Shown: positions 11,056-23,094 of the stretch, piece by piece
Position numbering within the stretch: position 1 is the stretch's first letter
How the letters are laid out: each line of letters opens with the position of its first letter
Assembly (NCBI GenBank): GCA_030015575.1
Contig: JASDDO010000014.1
Location: 163,031,911-163,095,910 of the forward strand
Direction: 5' to 3'
Length of the DNA stretch: 64,000 nt
DNA from: Agapanthus africanus
Taxonomy: Eukaryota; Streptophyta; Magnoliopsida; Asparagales; Amaryllidaceae
Position numbers and translations under genes: made by a program
Notes under the pieces: model-generated
Databases searched by the model: none
What the model saw: the letters and a program-made list of their open reading frames with translations, nothing else
What the model was told of the DNA's origin: nothing

Positions 11056-12651
11056 TGTAGGGTGTTTTTCGTCACCCCATTGAGATGGGAATACGCGCGC
11101 GCTTGTCAGGCGCACTACAGATTCCCCCTGCCTAGGGTAGACCGGGGTTTAATGATTGTGGGGATTCAAATCTCCGGCAGCCGCGGACTAAGCTGCCGTT
11201 AATTACCCCCCCTCCCGCTTTTGGGGCGAGAGAACCTCCGATTAACGGGTTAAACTGGTCATGCGAACTCAATGTGCAGTGTACGTGTGTTTTGTTTTGG
11301 AGAGGGGGTTTAAATATATCGGGAGCCATGCAGAGTTTTTACGGGGGTCCCGCTACCCGGATAGCGGGTTGGGGGTCAAGGGGGCTAGCAGCCCCCTTGC
11401 GGGGTGCGGGGCAGCGCCCCGTTAGAAATTTTTTTCTAACAGGGACAGTGTCGTGGAGTATGTGTGTATGTAAATATGTATACATATGTATATATATATA
11501 TATATATGTACATAAAAAGAGGGGGAAAAGGCATCTAAGGGATGCGTGGGGGCCAGCGCCTTGAGCGCTGTGCGCTCAGGTGCAAGCGCGCCACGTGTCA
11601 GCACGTAGACGTTTTGCGCTTGAGTGCAGTGCGCTTGAGCGTAAGCGCGCCCATGTGTCGGCACGTGGGCGCTTTGCTCTCGAGCGCAGTGCGCCTGAGC
11701 GCAAGCGCGCCACGTGTCGGCACGTGGGCGCTTTGCGCTCGAGCGCAGTGCGCCTGAGCGCAGCGCGCCACGTGTCGGCACGTGGGCGCTTTGCGCTCGA
11801 GCGCAGTACACCTGAGCGCAAGCGCGCCACGTGGGCGCTTTGCGCTCGAGCGCAGTGCGCCTGAGCGCAAGCGCGCCACGTGTCGGCACGTGGGCGCTTT
11901 GCGCTCGAGCGCTGGGCACTGGCGAGATAAAAGGGCTTTTAGTCCCAGAACCAGAAGCTATGCTTCAGAAAGGAAATATTTATTATGTATATATGTATGG
12001 AGTTAAACTCCTAGGATGTTTTGAAGCTGATGAAGGGGGGTTCTTCTTCTTCCTCCTGTTGTTTGGCCGGATCTTGAAGATCAAGAGATGTGAGATCTCA
12101 AAATCTCTCCTTTTTGAGATCTGATGGGAGATCTGAGTTCCCCTTTGCGGGTTTTGTGGTGAAAAACTACTTAGTTTTGGAAAAGAAAGAGTAAAACTCT
12201 TGATTTAATTCAAAAGAAATGAGAAGGTTTAGAACCTTGGAGAAGGAGCAGGAGACACAAAGAACCCTAATTTTTTTTTGGGGAATGAAAAGTATCTCTT
12301 TTATTCATCATCATGTTGCCTTATATAGGCTTATACATTTACATATAGCCCCTTAGGCTTTACAAAATGACATTTTGCCCATCCCATGGTTCATGTGCCA
12401 TTTCTTTTTGCACATAAGCCACGGGCTTACAAAAGTTTGGCTTTATACCCATTTTGTTTACATTCATGCATAAAAAATTACATAAAAATTATTTATTACA
12501 TGATTTCATTTTGGCATGGGGAGGGTCGGCCGCTTCATGTTTCGAACTCGACCTGGGCATGGGCCCACTTGACCTGGGCTTGGGCCCACCTGGCTTGGGG
12601 TTGACCTTGACTTTGACTCGGTCAACCGGGGTGTAAATTTTTACCCCAACA
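11056..12651 (-). mobile_element. solo LTR (1596 bp) inserted in the copia RNase H
   Basis: It is bounded by TGTAGGG and CCCCAACA (TG...CA) and flanked by perfect 5-bp duplications ATACC at 11051-11055 and 12652-12656. It has no gag or pol, primer site or polypurine tract inside, so it is a solo LTR or a very small non-autonomous element. On the minus strand it begins TGTTGGGGTAAAAATTTACA, and a TATA-like CTATATAA lies at 12328-12321, giving the orientation. It contains a G/C-rich 59-60-bp minisatellite. Confidence 0.88.
11586..11917. repeat. 59-60-bp minisatellite rich in CACGTG and GCGCTCGAGCGC palindromes
   Basis: Six units begin near 11586, 11646, 11706, 11764, 11822 and 11872. A typical unit has two CACGTG cores separated by TCGG, plus GCGCTCGAGCGC. 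Unit 5 is about 12 bp shorter and keeps one CACGTG, as expected from deletion between the two cores. Long ORFs on both strands across this array are a by-product of the repeat and its base composition. Confidence 0.85.
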
Positions 12652-13301
12652 ATACCGCCTTAAGATGTGTCTGGACTTCTGATGGGACCTGGGTTCCTTC
12701 GCTAAAGCTATAGCGCCGTTGTTGTCACAATACAGAGGTATTGGACCAACACTGGAAGGAACCACCTGAAGTTCTGTGAGGAACTTCTTCATCCAGACAG
12801 CTTCTTTTGCGGCATCGCAAGCAGCTATGTACTCCGCTTCCATTGTTGAGTCAGCAACGGTCTCCTGCTTGGAACTCTTCCAACAGACCGCCCCTCCATT
12901 GAGAGTAAAGACATAACCCGACATGGACTTGGAGTCATCTTTGTCACTCTGGAAGCCGGAGTCGGCAAAGGCCTCCATCTGGAGGTCTTTTCCGCCATAC
13001 ACCAAGAACATCTCCTTAGTCCTCCTCAGGTACTTGAGAATGTTCTTCACGGCTATCCAGTGCTTCTCCCCTGGGTTTGCTTGATACTGGCTTACTACGC
13101 TCAATGCGTATGCTACATCTGGTCTGGTACATAACATTGCATACATTATAGAGCCTACCGCAGAAGCGTAGGGTATAATCGACATGCGATCCCTTTCCAA
13201 ATCAGTCTTGGGAGACATCTCTTTGGAGAGGGTGATTCCGTGACAAGCCGGTAGGTTACCGCGCTTAGAATCATCCATACTGAATCTTTTCACTATGGTG
13301 T

Positions 13302-13925
13302 CTATGTACCTAGACTGCGAAGTCCCAACATCCTTTTTAATCTATCACGATAGATCCGGATCCCCAGAATGTAGGTGGCATCACCCAGGTCTTTCATGGA
13401 GAATTTATGCGACAAGAATCTTTTGACTGACTGTAACATAGGAATATCATTTCCTATTAGGAGAATGCCATCCACGTACAAGACGAGGAATACTACAGCT
13501 CTCCCTACAATCTTACTGTATATGCATGGTTCATCTGGATTTTTGATGAAGTCAAATTCTTTGACATCATCATCAAAACAGATGTTCCAACTCTGTGATG
13601 CTTGCTTTAGTCTATAAATGGACTTAAACAGCTTGCATACTTTACCGCTGCTCCCACTCTGAATGAATCCCTCTGGCTGATCCATATAGACGCTCTCTTC
13701 TAAATTACCATTTAGAAAGGCCGTCTTTATGTCCATCTGCCAGATTTCATAATCGTGGAAGGCAGCAATAGCAAGAAGGACCCGAATAGATTTAAGCATA
13801 GCCACTGGAGAAAAGGTTTCGTCATAGTCCAAACCAGGTCTTTGACGGAAACCCTTTGCAACAAGTCTAGCTTTATAGGTTTCAACCTGTCTATCTACAC
13901 CAATCTTCTTTTTGAAGATCCATTT
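13302..13925 (-). pseudogene. copia reverse transcriptase domain with altered catalytic motif
   Basis: After a nonsense codon at 13928-13926 the frame continues KWIFKKKIGVD into the RT fold. It includes DETFSPVAMLKSIRVLLAIA, QMDIKTAFLNG (first catalytic Asp) and LYVDGILLIGND. The family motif is YVDD; here the second Asp is Gly, which should abolish polymerase activity. A 1-nt loss near 13320 shifts the frame before the RNase H. This copy could not drive its own movement. Confidence 0.9.
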
Positions 13926-15367
13926 TCATCCTACGGGTTTTACCCCATCTGGAGCAATGTCCAAAGTCCATACTTTGTTAGTGTACATGGACTCCATTTC
14001 GTTCCGCATTGCATCCAGCCATTTTACTGAGTCACCGCTCTGAATGGCTTGCTGGAAGCTAGTAGGCTCATCATAATCAATAGTGCAATCCTCTCTATCC
14101 CAGTCTATGAGAAAACCGTAGTATCTCTCGGGCGGATGAGATTGCCTACTACTCCTGCGGAGTGGCGTCGGGATGTCCTGTTCTCCTGAACCTTCTTGTT
14201 CTACCAAGGTTTCAGTAATAGCTTGTGGTTTTGGAATTTCTTCCAGTTCTATTGCGCTCCCACTCTTCTGATTTTCTAAAAACTCAGTTTCCAAGAAGCG
14301 GGCATGTTGAGAAACAAAGACCTTTTGTTCCTCTGCGTAATAGAAACAATATCCCATGGAGTTCTTTGGATATCCCACAAACTTACACCGTACTGAGCGT
14401 GCCTCGAGTTTGTCCGTATGCTGCTTCTTTACAAAAGCTTGACATCCCCATGTCTTAAGATACTTAAGACAGGGTTTCTTCCCACTCCACATCTGATATG
14501 GTGTGGTAGGCACAGTCTTGGTTGGAACTCGGTTCAAAAGATATGCAGCTGATTCTAGTGCATATCCCCAGAATGATCGCGGCAACTCAGCGTTACTCAT
14601 CATGGAACGAACCATATCCAATAGGGTTCGGTTCCGTCTCTCCGATACACCGTTATGTTGTGGTGTGTATGGAGGAGTAAGCTGAGAGAGAATTCCATTC
14701 TCTTTTAAGTAACCTAGGAACTCGGCACTTAAGTATTCACCACCTCGATCAGATCTCAGTGTCTTGATACTTTTGCCTGTTTGGTTTTCTACTTCATTCT
14801 TGTATTCCTGGAATTTTTCAAAAGCTTCAGATTTATGTTTCATTAAGAAGACATATCCGTACCTTGAAAAATCATCCGTAAAAGTAATGAAGTATGAATA
14901 ACCGCTTCGCGCATGTGTAGACATTGGACCGCACACATCACTGTGTACGTCCCTAAGAGCTCGCTCGCTCTTACTCCGTGTCCAGTAAACGGAGTTTTTG
15001 TCATCTTTCCTATGAGACAAGATTCACAAGTAGCATAAGATTGATATTCGAACGGATTCAAATATCCTTCTCTATGTAACTTAGTCAACCTTCTTTCATT
15101 GATGTGACCTAGTCTACAATGCCATAAGAAAGCCTGATTTGTTTCCGGAGACTTTCTTTTAAGTGTGTTCTGGACACTGAAAATCTGAGCTTGATTTAAT
15201 ACGTATATTCCGTTTTCTAATGTACCTGACCCAATCATAACTTGATTTAGGTGGATGTGAACCACATCTCTTTTAAAAGTAAAATCATATCCTTCCTTAG
15301 ATAGTAAGGGTACAAATATGATATTACAAGTCGTACCTGGTACATAAAAACAGTTACGTAGAATCAA
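13926..15367 (-). pseudogene. copia GAG-pre-integrase and integrase core
   Basis: The zinc-binding HHCC module is visible as WHCRLGHINERR and CESCLIGK (15367-15000 frame). The frame then shifts near 15005, and the integrase core follows. The D-D-E catalytic set is retained: HSDVCGP, LRSDRGGEY and GVSERRNRT. The core ends with the copia-type region around WSGKKPCLKYLKTWGCQAF. The enzyme inserts the cDNA copy in the host genome; the frameshift and the stop at 13928-13926 mean this copy does not make it. Confidence 0.9.
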
Positions 15368-15370
15368 TAT

Positions 15371-16159
15371 CTACCCAGTTGTCAGTCCAAGATGATATTC
15401 CCCTACGGATTCAGCGTCCATGCTCATTCCGTTAGCAACTGTGAGGGTCATATCATATATCCCGATAACCCTACGGTTTCTCAGAGCCTGTAAAGAATTA
15501 CAGATGTGAGTTCCTGACCCGGTATCCAATACCCAGGAAGTAGGGTTAACTGACATACAGTTTTCTATCACAAACACACCCGAAACTGAAGCCACAACAT
15601 GCTTTGAATCCTGGCTACTGGCTTCTAAAGCCCTGCAATCTTTCTGCCAATGTTCATTCCTGTAACAATAGGAACGTCCTTCTTTTACTATATCCAGTCC
15701 CGAAACTTTTGCCTTTCTCTTTCCTTCTCCTTCCCTGGTTTCCTTCAGGGTAGGAGGCAGAGACTGTAGAATCAAGTCAGTATTTGACTCGTTTCCCAAC
15801 GCGGTCTCCAGGTCCTGGAGCTCATCAATACAGTTAGTCATTGTAAAGACGTTGTCCTCTACAGATGACCCGTCAGCTAACCTCGCTTGAATTAATTCGT
15901 TCGAGGTTTCATATCTAGTGATATGAGATTGCTCTCCATATAAATCTTTATTATGGAGAAAGATGGAAACTAAGTCCATCTTCTCATGCTGCTTCTGGTA
16001 TACACCATCAACTGAAGCTAACACGAGGCACTTAGCTTTCGCTTTATCTTTTTCCCTTGTCTGACGGATATCAATATCCGCGACAGTGAGAACTAGACCT
16101 GGGACGGCGGGATCTTGAGTAGTAATAGGGTGGTCCAGCTTGTCATAGCCAATGGACAT
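15371..16159 (-). pseudogene. copia gag and aspartic protease region
   Basis: The gag part runs through KAKCLVLASVDG, HLNKD-like FLHNKDLYGEQS and LILQSLPPTLKE, matching the capsid C-terminal half of plant copia gag. The nucleocapsid zinc knuckle is degraded (CYRNEHWQKDC lacks one Cys spacing). Protease follows with the active site LDTGSGTHIC. The N-terminal gag portion is not continuous upstream of 16159. The frame stops just before the integrase zinc module. Confidence 0.85.
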
Positions 16160-18293
16160 CTGGACAGACCTTTACCAGTCATATAAGTCAGATTCAGTCA
16201 ATTTGTTATCTAGATGTAACATATGTGTGGTCACAAGGTCGCTGCAATTAATAGAGAGAGAAGAAAACAATTTAGCACGATGCTGTTGCAAGTTTAGATT
16301 AGTTTTTAATTTATCTAAACAGGATGGCTCCCACTGTTTCTCGAATCCCTCCTCAAACCATAAAAGAAGAATTAGCCAGGACAATTCTCACCGTACAATA
16401 CTTGCTTAACCGTTCAGCCAGGCCAGTGTCGATACTTCGAGGGAGGTTTTCCAACGCTTTCGCGAAGTTCCTTAATTAAATAACCTCTTTTCTCTGGGGG
16501 CGTAACCCCGCTGACACCTTTCTTGGCACCTACTTGGTTTATAGTATTGATCGTTAAGTAACGAATCTCCTGATAAGTAGCATGTATTCACAGTAGGATC
16601 GGGATCCAAAATATCATCGTATGATAATGTTGAAGGAATCCTACCAACATTCATCAAACTCCAAAATGGTATGCTCTCTCTGCAAATTTCAGTTTCTTTA
16701 GAAATTCCCGATGTGGATTTTTGCCCCATGTTCTTATGATCTTGACTTTAGTCAACAAATCATAAGCCACATGTCAAGTTCTACCCGTCATTATCCAGGT
16801 TAATTTGAACCCATCCGTACATACCCTTGACTTTAGTCAACAAGGTAATACGACTGTCCCAAACCAACGCATCTATCTATGCTGCATATAAATATCCAAC
16901 AGCTACCAAACACTGTGCCTTGACTTTAGTCAACAAACACAGCTTGAATACTATTGACTATCTATATGAAATGACGAAGGGCTACGAATGGTTTTGGCAA
17001 AACCGTGAACGTAGTGAACTTGATATAATCGAAGGAACCTGATACTTTTTAAAAGGAGTGGTTAAACCTCCGCAATTAAAAATTCTGATCTTTTAAAATA
17101 ACCGAGTGGTTTCTTTTTAAATTTGTTCCAACGATTAAACTATGGTTTATTTTCTTTGCATTATAATAATGCGTCCCATCATTTATCCTATCATTGCAGA
17201 AAACAACGAAAATACCACGTCCTCTTATGCCATCCGCATTCGCCACTGGGTCCCGTCATCACCCGTTAGGTTACTTAACTAACGACAGAGCGGGGGCTGG
17301 GCTAGTGTGGGTGTAAAACATAAGTGGCGTCTAATAGCTATCATATATAGATATTGTACATTCGTCAGACGCGATAATAAGCATTCCAGATCACAGATGA
17401 ACTTTATTGGATTTATTAGCAATCCGCATTTGCTTTGAGCCTGCAATAAAAAACGGATTACACAGTTGTGATGAATAGCCATTACCTCACCCTAGACCCC
17501 TATGGGTACGGAAAACTACCCGCCAAGTACCCGAAGTGAAGCGGTCTCCCTCAACAACGTGAGTAGGCCACTAAACACTTCGACGTACCCGGTAGTTTGT
17601 GTACCCCACCTTGGGTCTATCCTAGGAGCAAAAAACAGTAAAAAGAAATAATACAACGGTGGCTACAACCGCAACCTGGATGTGCCCCGCAAAAGAATAT
17701 TACATCAAATTACATTTACATTGAATGAATATTAAATACATCTCAAACCCCGGCTAATCATCACAACAGTCCAACACAGTTCATATACACAAACAGTAAA
17801 CATTACAGAAATGTGCAACCCCCTGCCAACCGACATACTAGCAGTTAGGGGAGGTTTACGAACACATTAAACATTACAGATAAAAACCCAATTAGCAAAT
17901 ATCTTAGAACATCGATCGATTACCATATTCCGTGTCTATCCCAAAAGCAAACCTGCACTGAAGTAACCTGGGTAGAAACAGAGCATACAGGAAACCAAAA
18001 CACCAATAAATATGAATAACAGAGCAAATCCGAGTCAACTCGGCGTTGACTCGGCGGCGGATCTGCGGCCAAAAGCACCTTATTGCCGCGGATCCGCGAC
18101 TGTCTTGCCGAGTTAGGGGCTCGTATTTTCCCAGTATTCTTATATTTCCCTGCTGTGAATTTTAAGGCGTATCAAATAATTTTTCAGACATGTTTAAAAT
18201 TAACAGAAACTTAGGGATCCCGGGGTTTCGTTTTCATGTTTTCCGTCGATCGAACTTCTAATTAGTTTCTAACAAGCTAGTAATGGTTTAGTT
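16160..18293 (-). other. copia leader region, non-coding or degraded
   Basis: About 2.1 kb between the primer site and recognisable gag. Short ORFs at 16729-16472 and 16384-16172 may hold remnants of leader or gag N-terminus but I do not recognise them. The notable content is the three W-box palindromes described separately. Confidence 0.6.
16742..16933. promoter_or_regulatory. three TTGACTTTAGTCAA palindromes (paired W-box cores)
   Basis: The identical 14-nt palindrome lies at 16742-16755, 16827-16840 and 16920-16933. Each contains TTGAC on both strands, the core bound by WRKY transcription factors. Repetition at spacings of 85 and 93 bp is unlikely by chance. Function in a leader, downstream of the LTR promoter, is inferred only. 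Confidence 0.55.
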
Positions 18294-18306
18294 GGCTCTG
18301 ATACCA
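18294..18306 (-). other. copia primer binding site (initiator Met tRNA)
   Basis: TGGTATCAGAGCC on the minus strand, one base inside the LTR end at 18308. It is complementary to the 3' end of plant initiator methionine tRNA and marks the 5' LTR side. Confidence 0.92.
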
Positions 18307-18307
18307 C

Positions 18308-20262
18308 TGTAAGTCCATGTCATGCACCCCACGAACTTGCGGGGAGGCGGAATATATGAAAAACGATTATCAAAGTTTCGTAACACGGACTTGAGCGCAT
18401 GAACCATTATCTAAACCATTGCTAACAATTTACTAGAGGTTTAACTACTCGGATACGAAGTTATACCTCACGTTACTTGTCTTTCGGGTCTTCATTGCGG
18501 TCCTCCACTCCTCGTAGGCTCCTTGGAACATCGGCACCTCAACGGCCTCCTCGAATCAAAGATGATCCACCTGAGAGCTCCTACGCCAAGCTTAATCTCA
18601 AACTTGAGATAACTAGGTTGCTTAAAGTGCTAATTTAAGCTACCTAGGGGATATAGAGTGAGCTTATGGATGTATTAGTCTAGCTAACCCTTGATCTCAA
18701 CACATGAGAGGCTAGGGTTAGCGTTTGAAGAGAGAGTGAGCTTGAGGAGAGAGAAGGTGAAGATGATAATGAAATGAGATAATGATGTATCATAATATAT
18801 ATGAAACATTATTTATTTATCCAAAAATGAAATAATAGAATTAACAACCATGCTTCATAAATATCTATGAGTGATTCATCTCCATGAGTCATTAAGCATT
18901 TATGATGCATTAATGACATGGATGAATCACACAAATGAGTCACTAATCTCATTTAATGCAATGCCACCTTACCCCCCAAATCACCATGCTTCTAGAAGAT
19001 TCCCAACAAATTACGAGAACGCCCCTCCAATCCGTAAAAACACGGAAAAACTTTAGACTGTATAAATCCAATAACCCGATACTAGAATCTGGTTTAAACC
19101 AAAGCCGGCTAGTAAAAACTGTCCGAAAAGTCGTACGTGTGTAAACACACGTATGCGTCCGAACCCTTGTCGTAAAACCATACGACCTCTATATCGTTTC
19201 GCCTGGAGCAGGGAAACTCTCTATGTGGGACTCTAAAGACTCGACACTACGCTGGCAGTGGGTTTAACCACAGACCGCAAGCGGCACTAGCTGTACGTAA
19301 CGGTCCCCAGGTAGATGTCGATAAGAAGGCCGATGAGGAAACTCATCCGAACTCCCACTGAGCCTGATGTGACAATCTCTGTACAGTCCGATCTGTTCGT
19401 CTAAGACTATCGCATATCAAGCCTAGGGAGCGGCAAGCGTCAGTCCCCTAATAGCTGTATAAGTCGTGTCGGAGCGAAGCCCATTACACCCTAAGAAGCT
19501 AATGAAACCTACCAGTATATCTCGCTTGCCCTGGCCAGGGACTTTGCGTAATGGCTCTCTGACACAGCGCGATACCATCTCCCAATACCAGGAGAGATGA
19601 ATCCTATCTAACTACTACTGTCTCCAGGTGCTCGGGACTGCACCCAACTGCTACCTGTTTATACGACTCCTTTGAGCCGTGGTAGGGTAGCAATCTAAGA
19701 ACAGTGGGACACACTCGAGGCGAAGTAGCAGTGTCAAGTCTGCGGACTATGCTGTACTCATGTCATCTAGGAACTGTTAACTGACGACGGGTATAATACC
19801 AACCAATCAGTTCCCCTGCGAGTCCTGTCCGGTGTACCCGTAACCTAACGAACACCTGTATACTATCTCCAGTACAACGTACTGATGGCTGTGGGACAGA
19901 CCATCTTCCCAACTGGGATGAGAAGCGTACACACTTAGTCTACTCCGGAATATCGATGCCCTATCTCGATAATCCAACGACCAGGGACCTGTATAGGATT
20001 TTGCTTATAGACTACCCAGCCCCCACTAGTGTGACTGCCATCACAACGCTGGTAATCAAGCAAAGATCCTATGGGCTCTAGTAATATGTATAAGTGATAC
20101 GTTACAAGAAACATATGCACATATTAAAGTAGATACAAACCAAGTAGCATACTACCATTTTTAGCAAGACTGTATATACAACTGTGAATATCCCAAGCTT
20201 CCATTAAGTAATATACATACAAGTATGATACAATAATGGCCCCTAGGGCATATACACTAACA
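18308..20262 (-). repeat. copia 5' LTR, complete (1955 bp)
   Basis: It begins TGTTAGTG and ends GGACTTACA on the minus strand, with TG...CA termini. The right 1547 bp align to the truncated 3' LTR with about 3.6 percent differences, mostly transitions. The base just right, ATTGC at 20263-20267, would be one copy of the target duplication; its partner is outside the window. Confidence 0.93.
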
Positions 20263-23094
20263 ATTGCTTCCTCCAACGGCTCTCCCTCCCCACGACGACC
20301 GAGCTCCCCCTTCTTTTCCCCTCTCTTTTCTTCTTCTTCATTTTCATTTTTCTCCCCGAACTCCCCTGCTCACTATCCTCTGCCTTCCTCCAACACCGAG
20401 CCAACAACACCCATGCACCCCAACCCAAACTCCCCAGCTCCGACCACCGCCGCGAGCTCCCCAACTTTCCCTCTCCTCTTTCCCAACACCTCAAACGCCA
20501 ACACCCTCACCTCATCTTCATCACCACCACACCGAGAACCCACCACATCCAACACCGACCCCTGCATCTCGCTGGCGAACCCAACTCCCTCGTCCCTGTG
20601 CCTCACCTGAGCTCCGACCCGTCGCCTCAGCCGACCTCGCCAGAGCCAGAGCCAGAGCCACATCGATCCCCTGCAGCCCCGAGCTCCCCGACTCACCAGC
20701 TCCAATCACCGAGCCGCCTGAGCTCACTGCCGGCAGCCCCTCTGCACTCGAGCACTTCGACGGAGTCGCTGGAAACCCCTGCCGTGACCGCCTCCATGCC
20801 AGTGCTGAGCCCGAGTACTCCGATCTAGCCCAGTGGAGCGCGCATCGTGCCTTGATTGTGCTCGTCGTCGTTGTCGTGCCACCTTCGCCTAAGGCAAGTA
20901 TCTTCTACTAGCTTATCATGCTATATCTTGAACCTGTGAGACAATTGAAATGGATTAGATAATTGGAATTGGTATTCTTTAATTTCAATTAGAAACAAAT
21001 GAGACAATTGAAATTGGGTGTGTGTCTGTCGTATTGTTATCAACTAGTTTTCTACTATAACCTGTAATGGCTTGGAGTTATGCGTGATCATTTGGAATCG
21101 GGACTATAACCCAGGGTTAATACATGAAGGGATCGGGGGATCAATCTCGTTTGAATTGATTAGACGAAACACGAAGTTCCGATCGATAGTTTCATATGTA
21201 TACTACGTTCTCGATCAATTGTCTTGAACCAAAACCTCGTTTGAAATCCCTAAATTTATGATTTAAAGGATCCATGTACTGTTATCTGGTAGTGTGTATA
21301 AAATTGGTGTTAAATTATTGAAGTTCCAAACATAATACGATGCACTCAGGATGCATCGTCCAAACTGAATTTTCTGATCATGCAGCCTTGTTAGCTTCAT
21401 AATAAATTATAAAAAAAATCGGATTGTGGCGTGCTTAGGCTCGTTGTGAATAGAACTGAATAATCTATGAATCCATGTATACGATCACAGAAAATCAAGT
21501 GGTTTAAATAGTGAAAACTGTATAGATTTATTATTCTGGACTGCAGTCCGGGTTAGCAATCTATGGGGGAAACTGAATTCTAAGCACCTGTACACACCTG
21601 CTTAAAACTGAAAATGTGTGGATCCCCATATGGTCTTGTAGATAACTCAATTAGCTAACACCTGAAATTGGTCCCATGCATTTTTACAGTTGTTTGGTAT
21701 TTAAATTGTATTTTAGAATGTCAGTGCGTTCTGCAGTTTCTGCAGAAATGTTCATTACATTGTCACTCTAATATGAACATAACTTCTGATGTAGAGGTGA
21801 GATTGATAATCCGTTTGGTGCGTTGGAAACTTAACTGGCAGAACTAAATTTTATTCAACTAGGGAAAAAGCTGAATCTGGACATAATTACTGATAAAATG
21901 CACGCGAAGTTGGGCTTCCAGTTCTGGAACTGGAAGCCCAGAAATCGATCGTTGCCTTCAAACGATGATAATTCTCTAACCTGAACTCCGATTGACCTGA
22001 AATAAATTTTATTGTTTAGATAATCCAGTGTGCTTCATACGCCCTTTATATTATTTTGGTCAATTCTAAGCGTATGATTTACCATGAATTTTGCAAGTTA
22101 TATGACATTAGTCGTTATAGTATAATGAATACCTATTCAGTGCATTTCTACATATTTTCCATGCTTGAGTTATACCTGCCACATAGTGAATCATTTGCAT
22201 TGTCGATATATTAATGATTAGTGATTGGGTTGTGGTAAATACGACAGTGATATTGATAAGTGGAAAAAGTGATTGAAAACGACAGTGATACGTATTGTCC
22301 ACAACCTATCTAATTCATGAATACATACCATAACCTGGGGAATGGGGAAATCAAGGTGGAATTGAACTCGTATTTAGCAAGGTACAGTGATTTAGAGCAA
22401 TATCATTCGCTATCAGTGATATTTATATATATATACATACTTTAGGTCGTGGGCCTAGCGGCACGGCTGACTGGGTTATGTCCCGGGCACAGTGGACCGT
22501 AGTCTCGGACATGCACGAGACCCTTGTTAAACACGAGTATCCTCTCCACCAATTGATTTCATGGACTTAATGACCGTTAAGTAGTGACATATACATTGCT
22601 TAGTTCACCGACATCTTACTCATAGTGCACTATTCATTTTCAGTTGATGTCATTATATACATGTTCTGCAGTCCATTGTACTCCCCATGTTTAATAATAC
22701 TGCACACCTATTATACATATTTATTACTATATGTGTCGCCCTAATGACCTGAGTGTGCATGCTCAGAGGACGAAGTGGATCCAGCCCAGGAGCAGGACTT
22801 ATCCTTCGAGATTGCGGAGATCTAGACTGCACTACTAGCGCTACTTTCTTTGATTTCAGCATTTGTTATTGGTTAGTTGTTTATTCTGTGAAATAAATGT
22901 ACCTCGGACTCTTTTAAATTGCAATGTAATAAAGTTGTGAACTATAATTTTTCCTTTACTCAGGCACTATTTATTAACTACCATGTAATACTAGAAGCCG
23001 AAGTGTGACTACGGCGGAATTATTCCCTGATCGTAGGAGCATGGCTGGCCTAGTCATCTCTCGTATCCCGTATTTTGGGAAGCGGGGCGTGACA
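20263..23094 (+). mobile_element. LTR E: gypsy-type large LTR, 5' end cut by the copia insertion
   Basis: It ends GGGGCGTGACA at 23094 and shares the last 110 bp (TAGAAGCCGAAGTGTGAC to GTGACA) with LTRs A, B and H. It also shares the splice-donor-like AGGCAAGT (20892-20899), the GGACTGCAGTCC palindrome (21538-21549), the hairpin at 21912-21939 and the GCATGCTCAG block near 22759. No primer site follows 23094, so it is a solo LTR or a 3' LTR. An open frame at 20264-20911 is Pro/Ser/His-rich and I treat it as non-coding leader DNA. Confidence 0.8.

Larger units (their letters stand above)
10913..13293 (-). pseudogene. copia RNase H domain, split by a solo LTR
   Basis: The N-terminal part, 13293-12657, reads from KRFSMDD and includes the catalytic-type residues in ADSGFQSD, MEAEYIAA and YCDNNGA. 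It breaks in codon RRY at 12657. The remainder resumes at 11055 after the inserted LTR as YHLIREIV and runs to FERLFEMIGL and a TGA at 10915-10913. The two halves join exactly when one copy of the ATACC duplication is removed in the mind, which proves the insertion. The upstream frame was already shifted by 1 nt near 13320, so the domain is not translated in frame with RT. Confidence 0.88.
9331..20262 (-). mobile_element. Ty1/copia LTR retrotransposon, Angela/BARE-like, nested and inactive
   Basis: The element reads right to left: 5' LTR 20262-18308, primer binding site 18306-18294, leader, gag-pol 16159-10913, polypurine tract 10888-10878, 3' LTR 10877-9331. The pol order protease, integrase, RT, RNase H is the copia order. 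The LTR start on the minus strand (TGTTAGTGTATATGCCCTA) resembles the Angela/BARE LTR start, so I infer that lineage. Two younger insertions break it: a solo LTR in RNase H and a CACTA element in the 3' LTR. About 55 differences over 1547 aligned LTR bases (my count by eye) suggest an insertion age on the order of a million years under commonly assumed plant rates. Confidence 0.92.

Noticed and set aside
11422..11919. Long overlapping open frames on both strands (Arg/Ala/Leu repeats)
   Set aside because: They follow the 59-60-bp minisatellite, whose palindromic G/C-rich units are open in several frames. No family signal.
20264..20911. 215-residue Pro/Ser/His-rich open frame, possibly a host gene
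   Set aside because: It lies wholly in LTR E at the place equal to the CT-rich leader of LTR A, is low complexity, and overlaps other open frames of equal quality.
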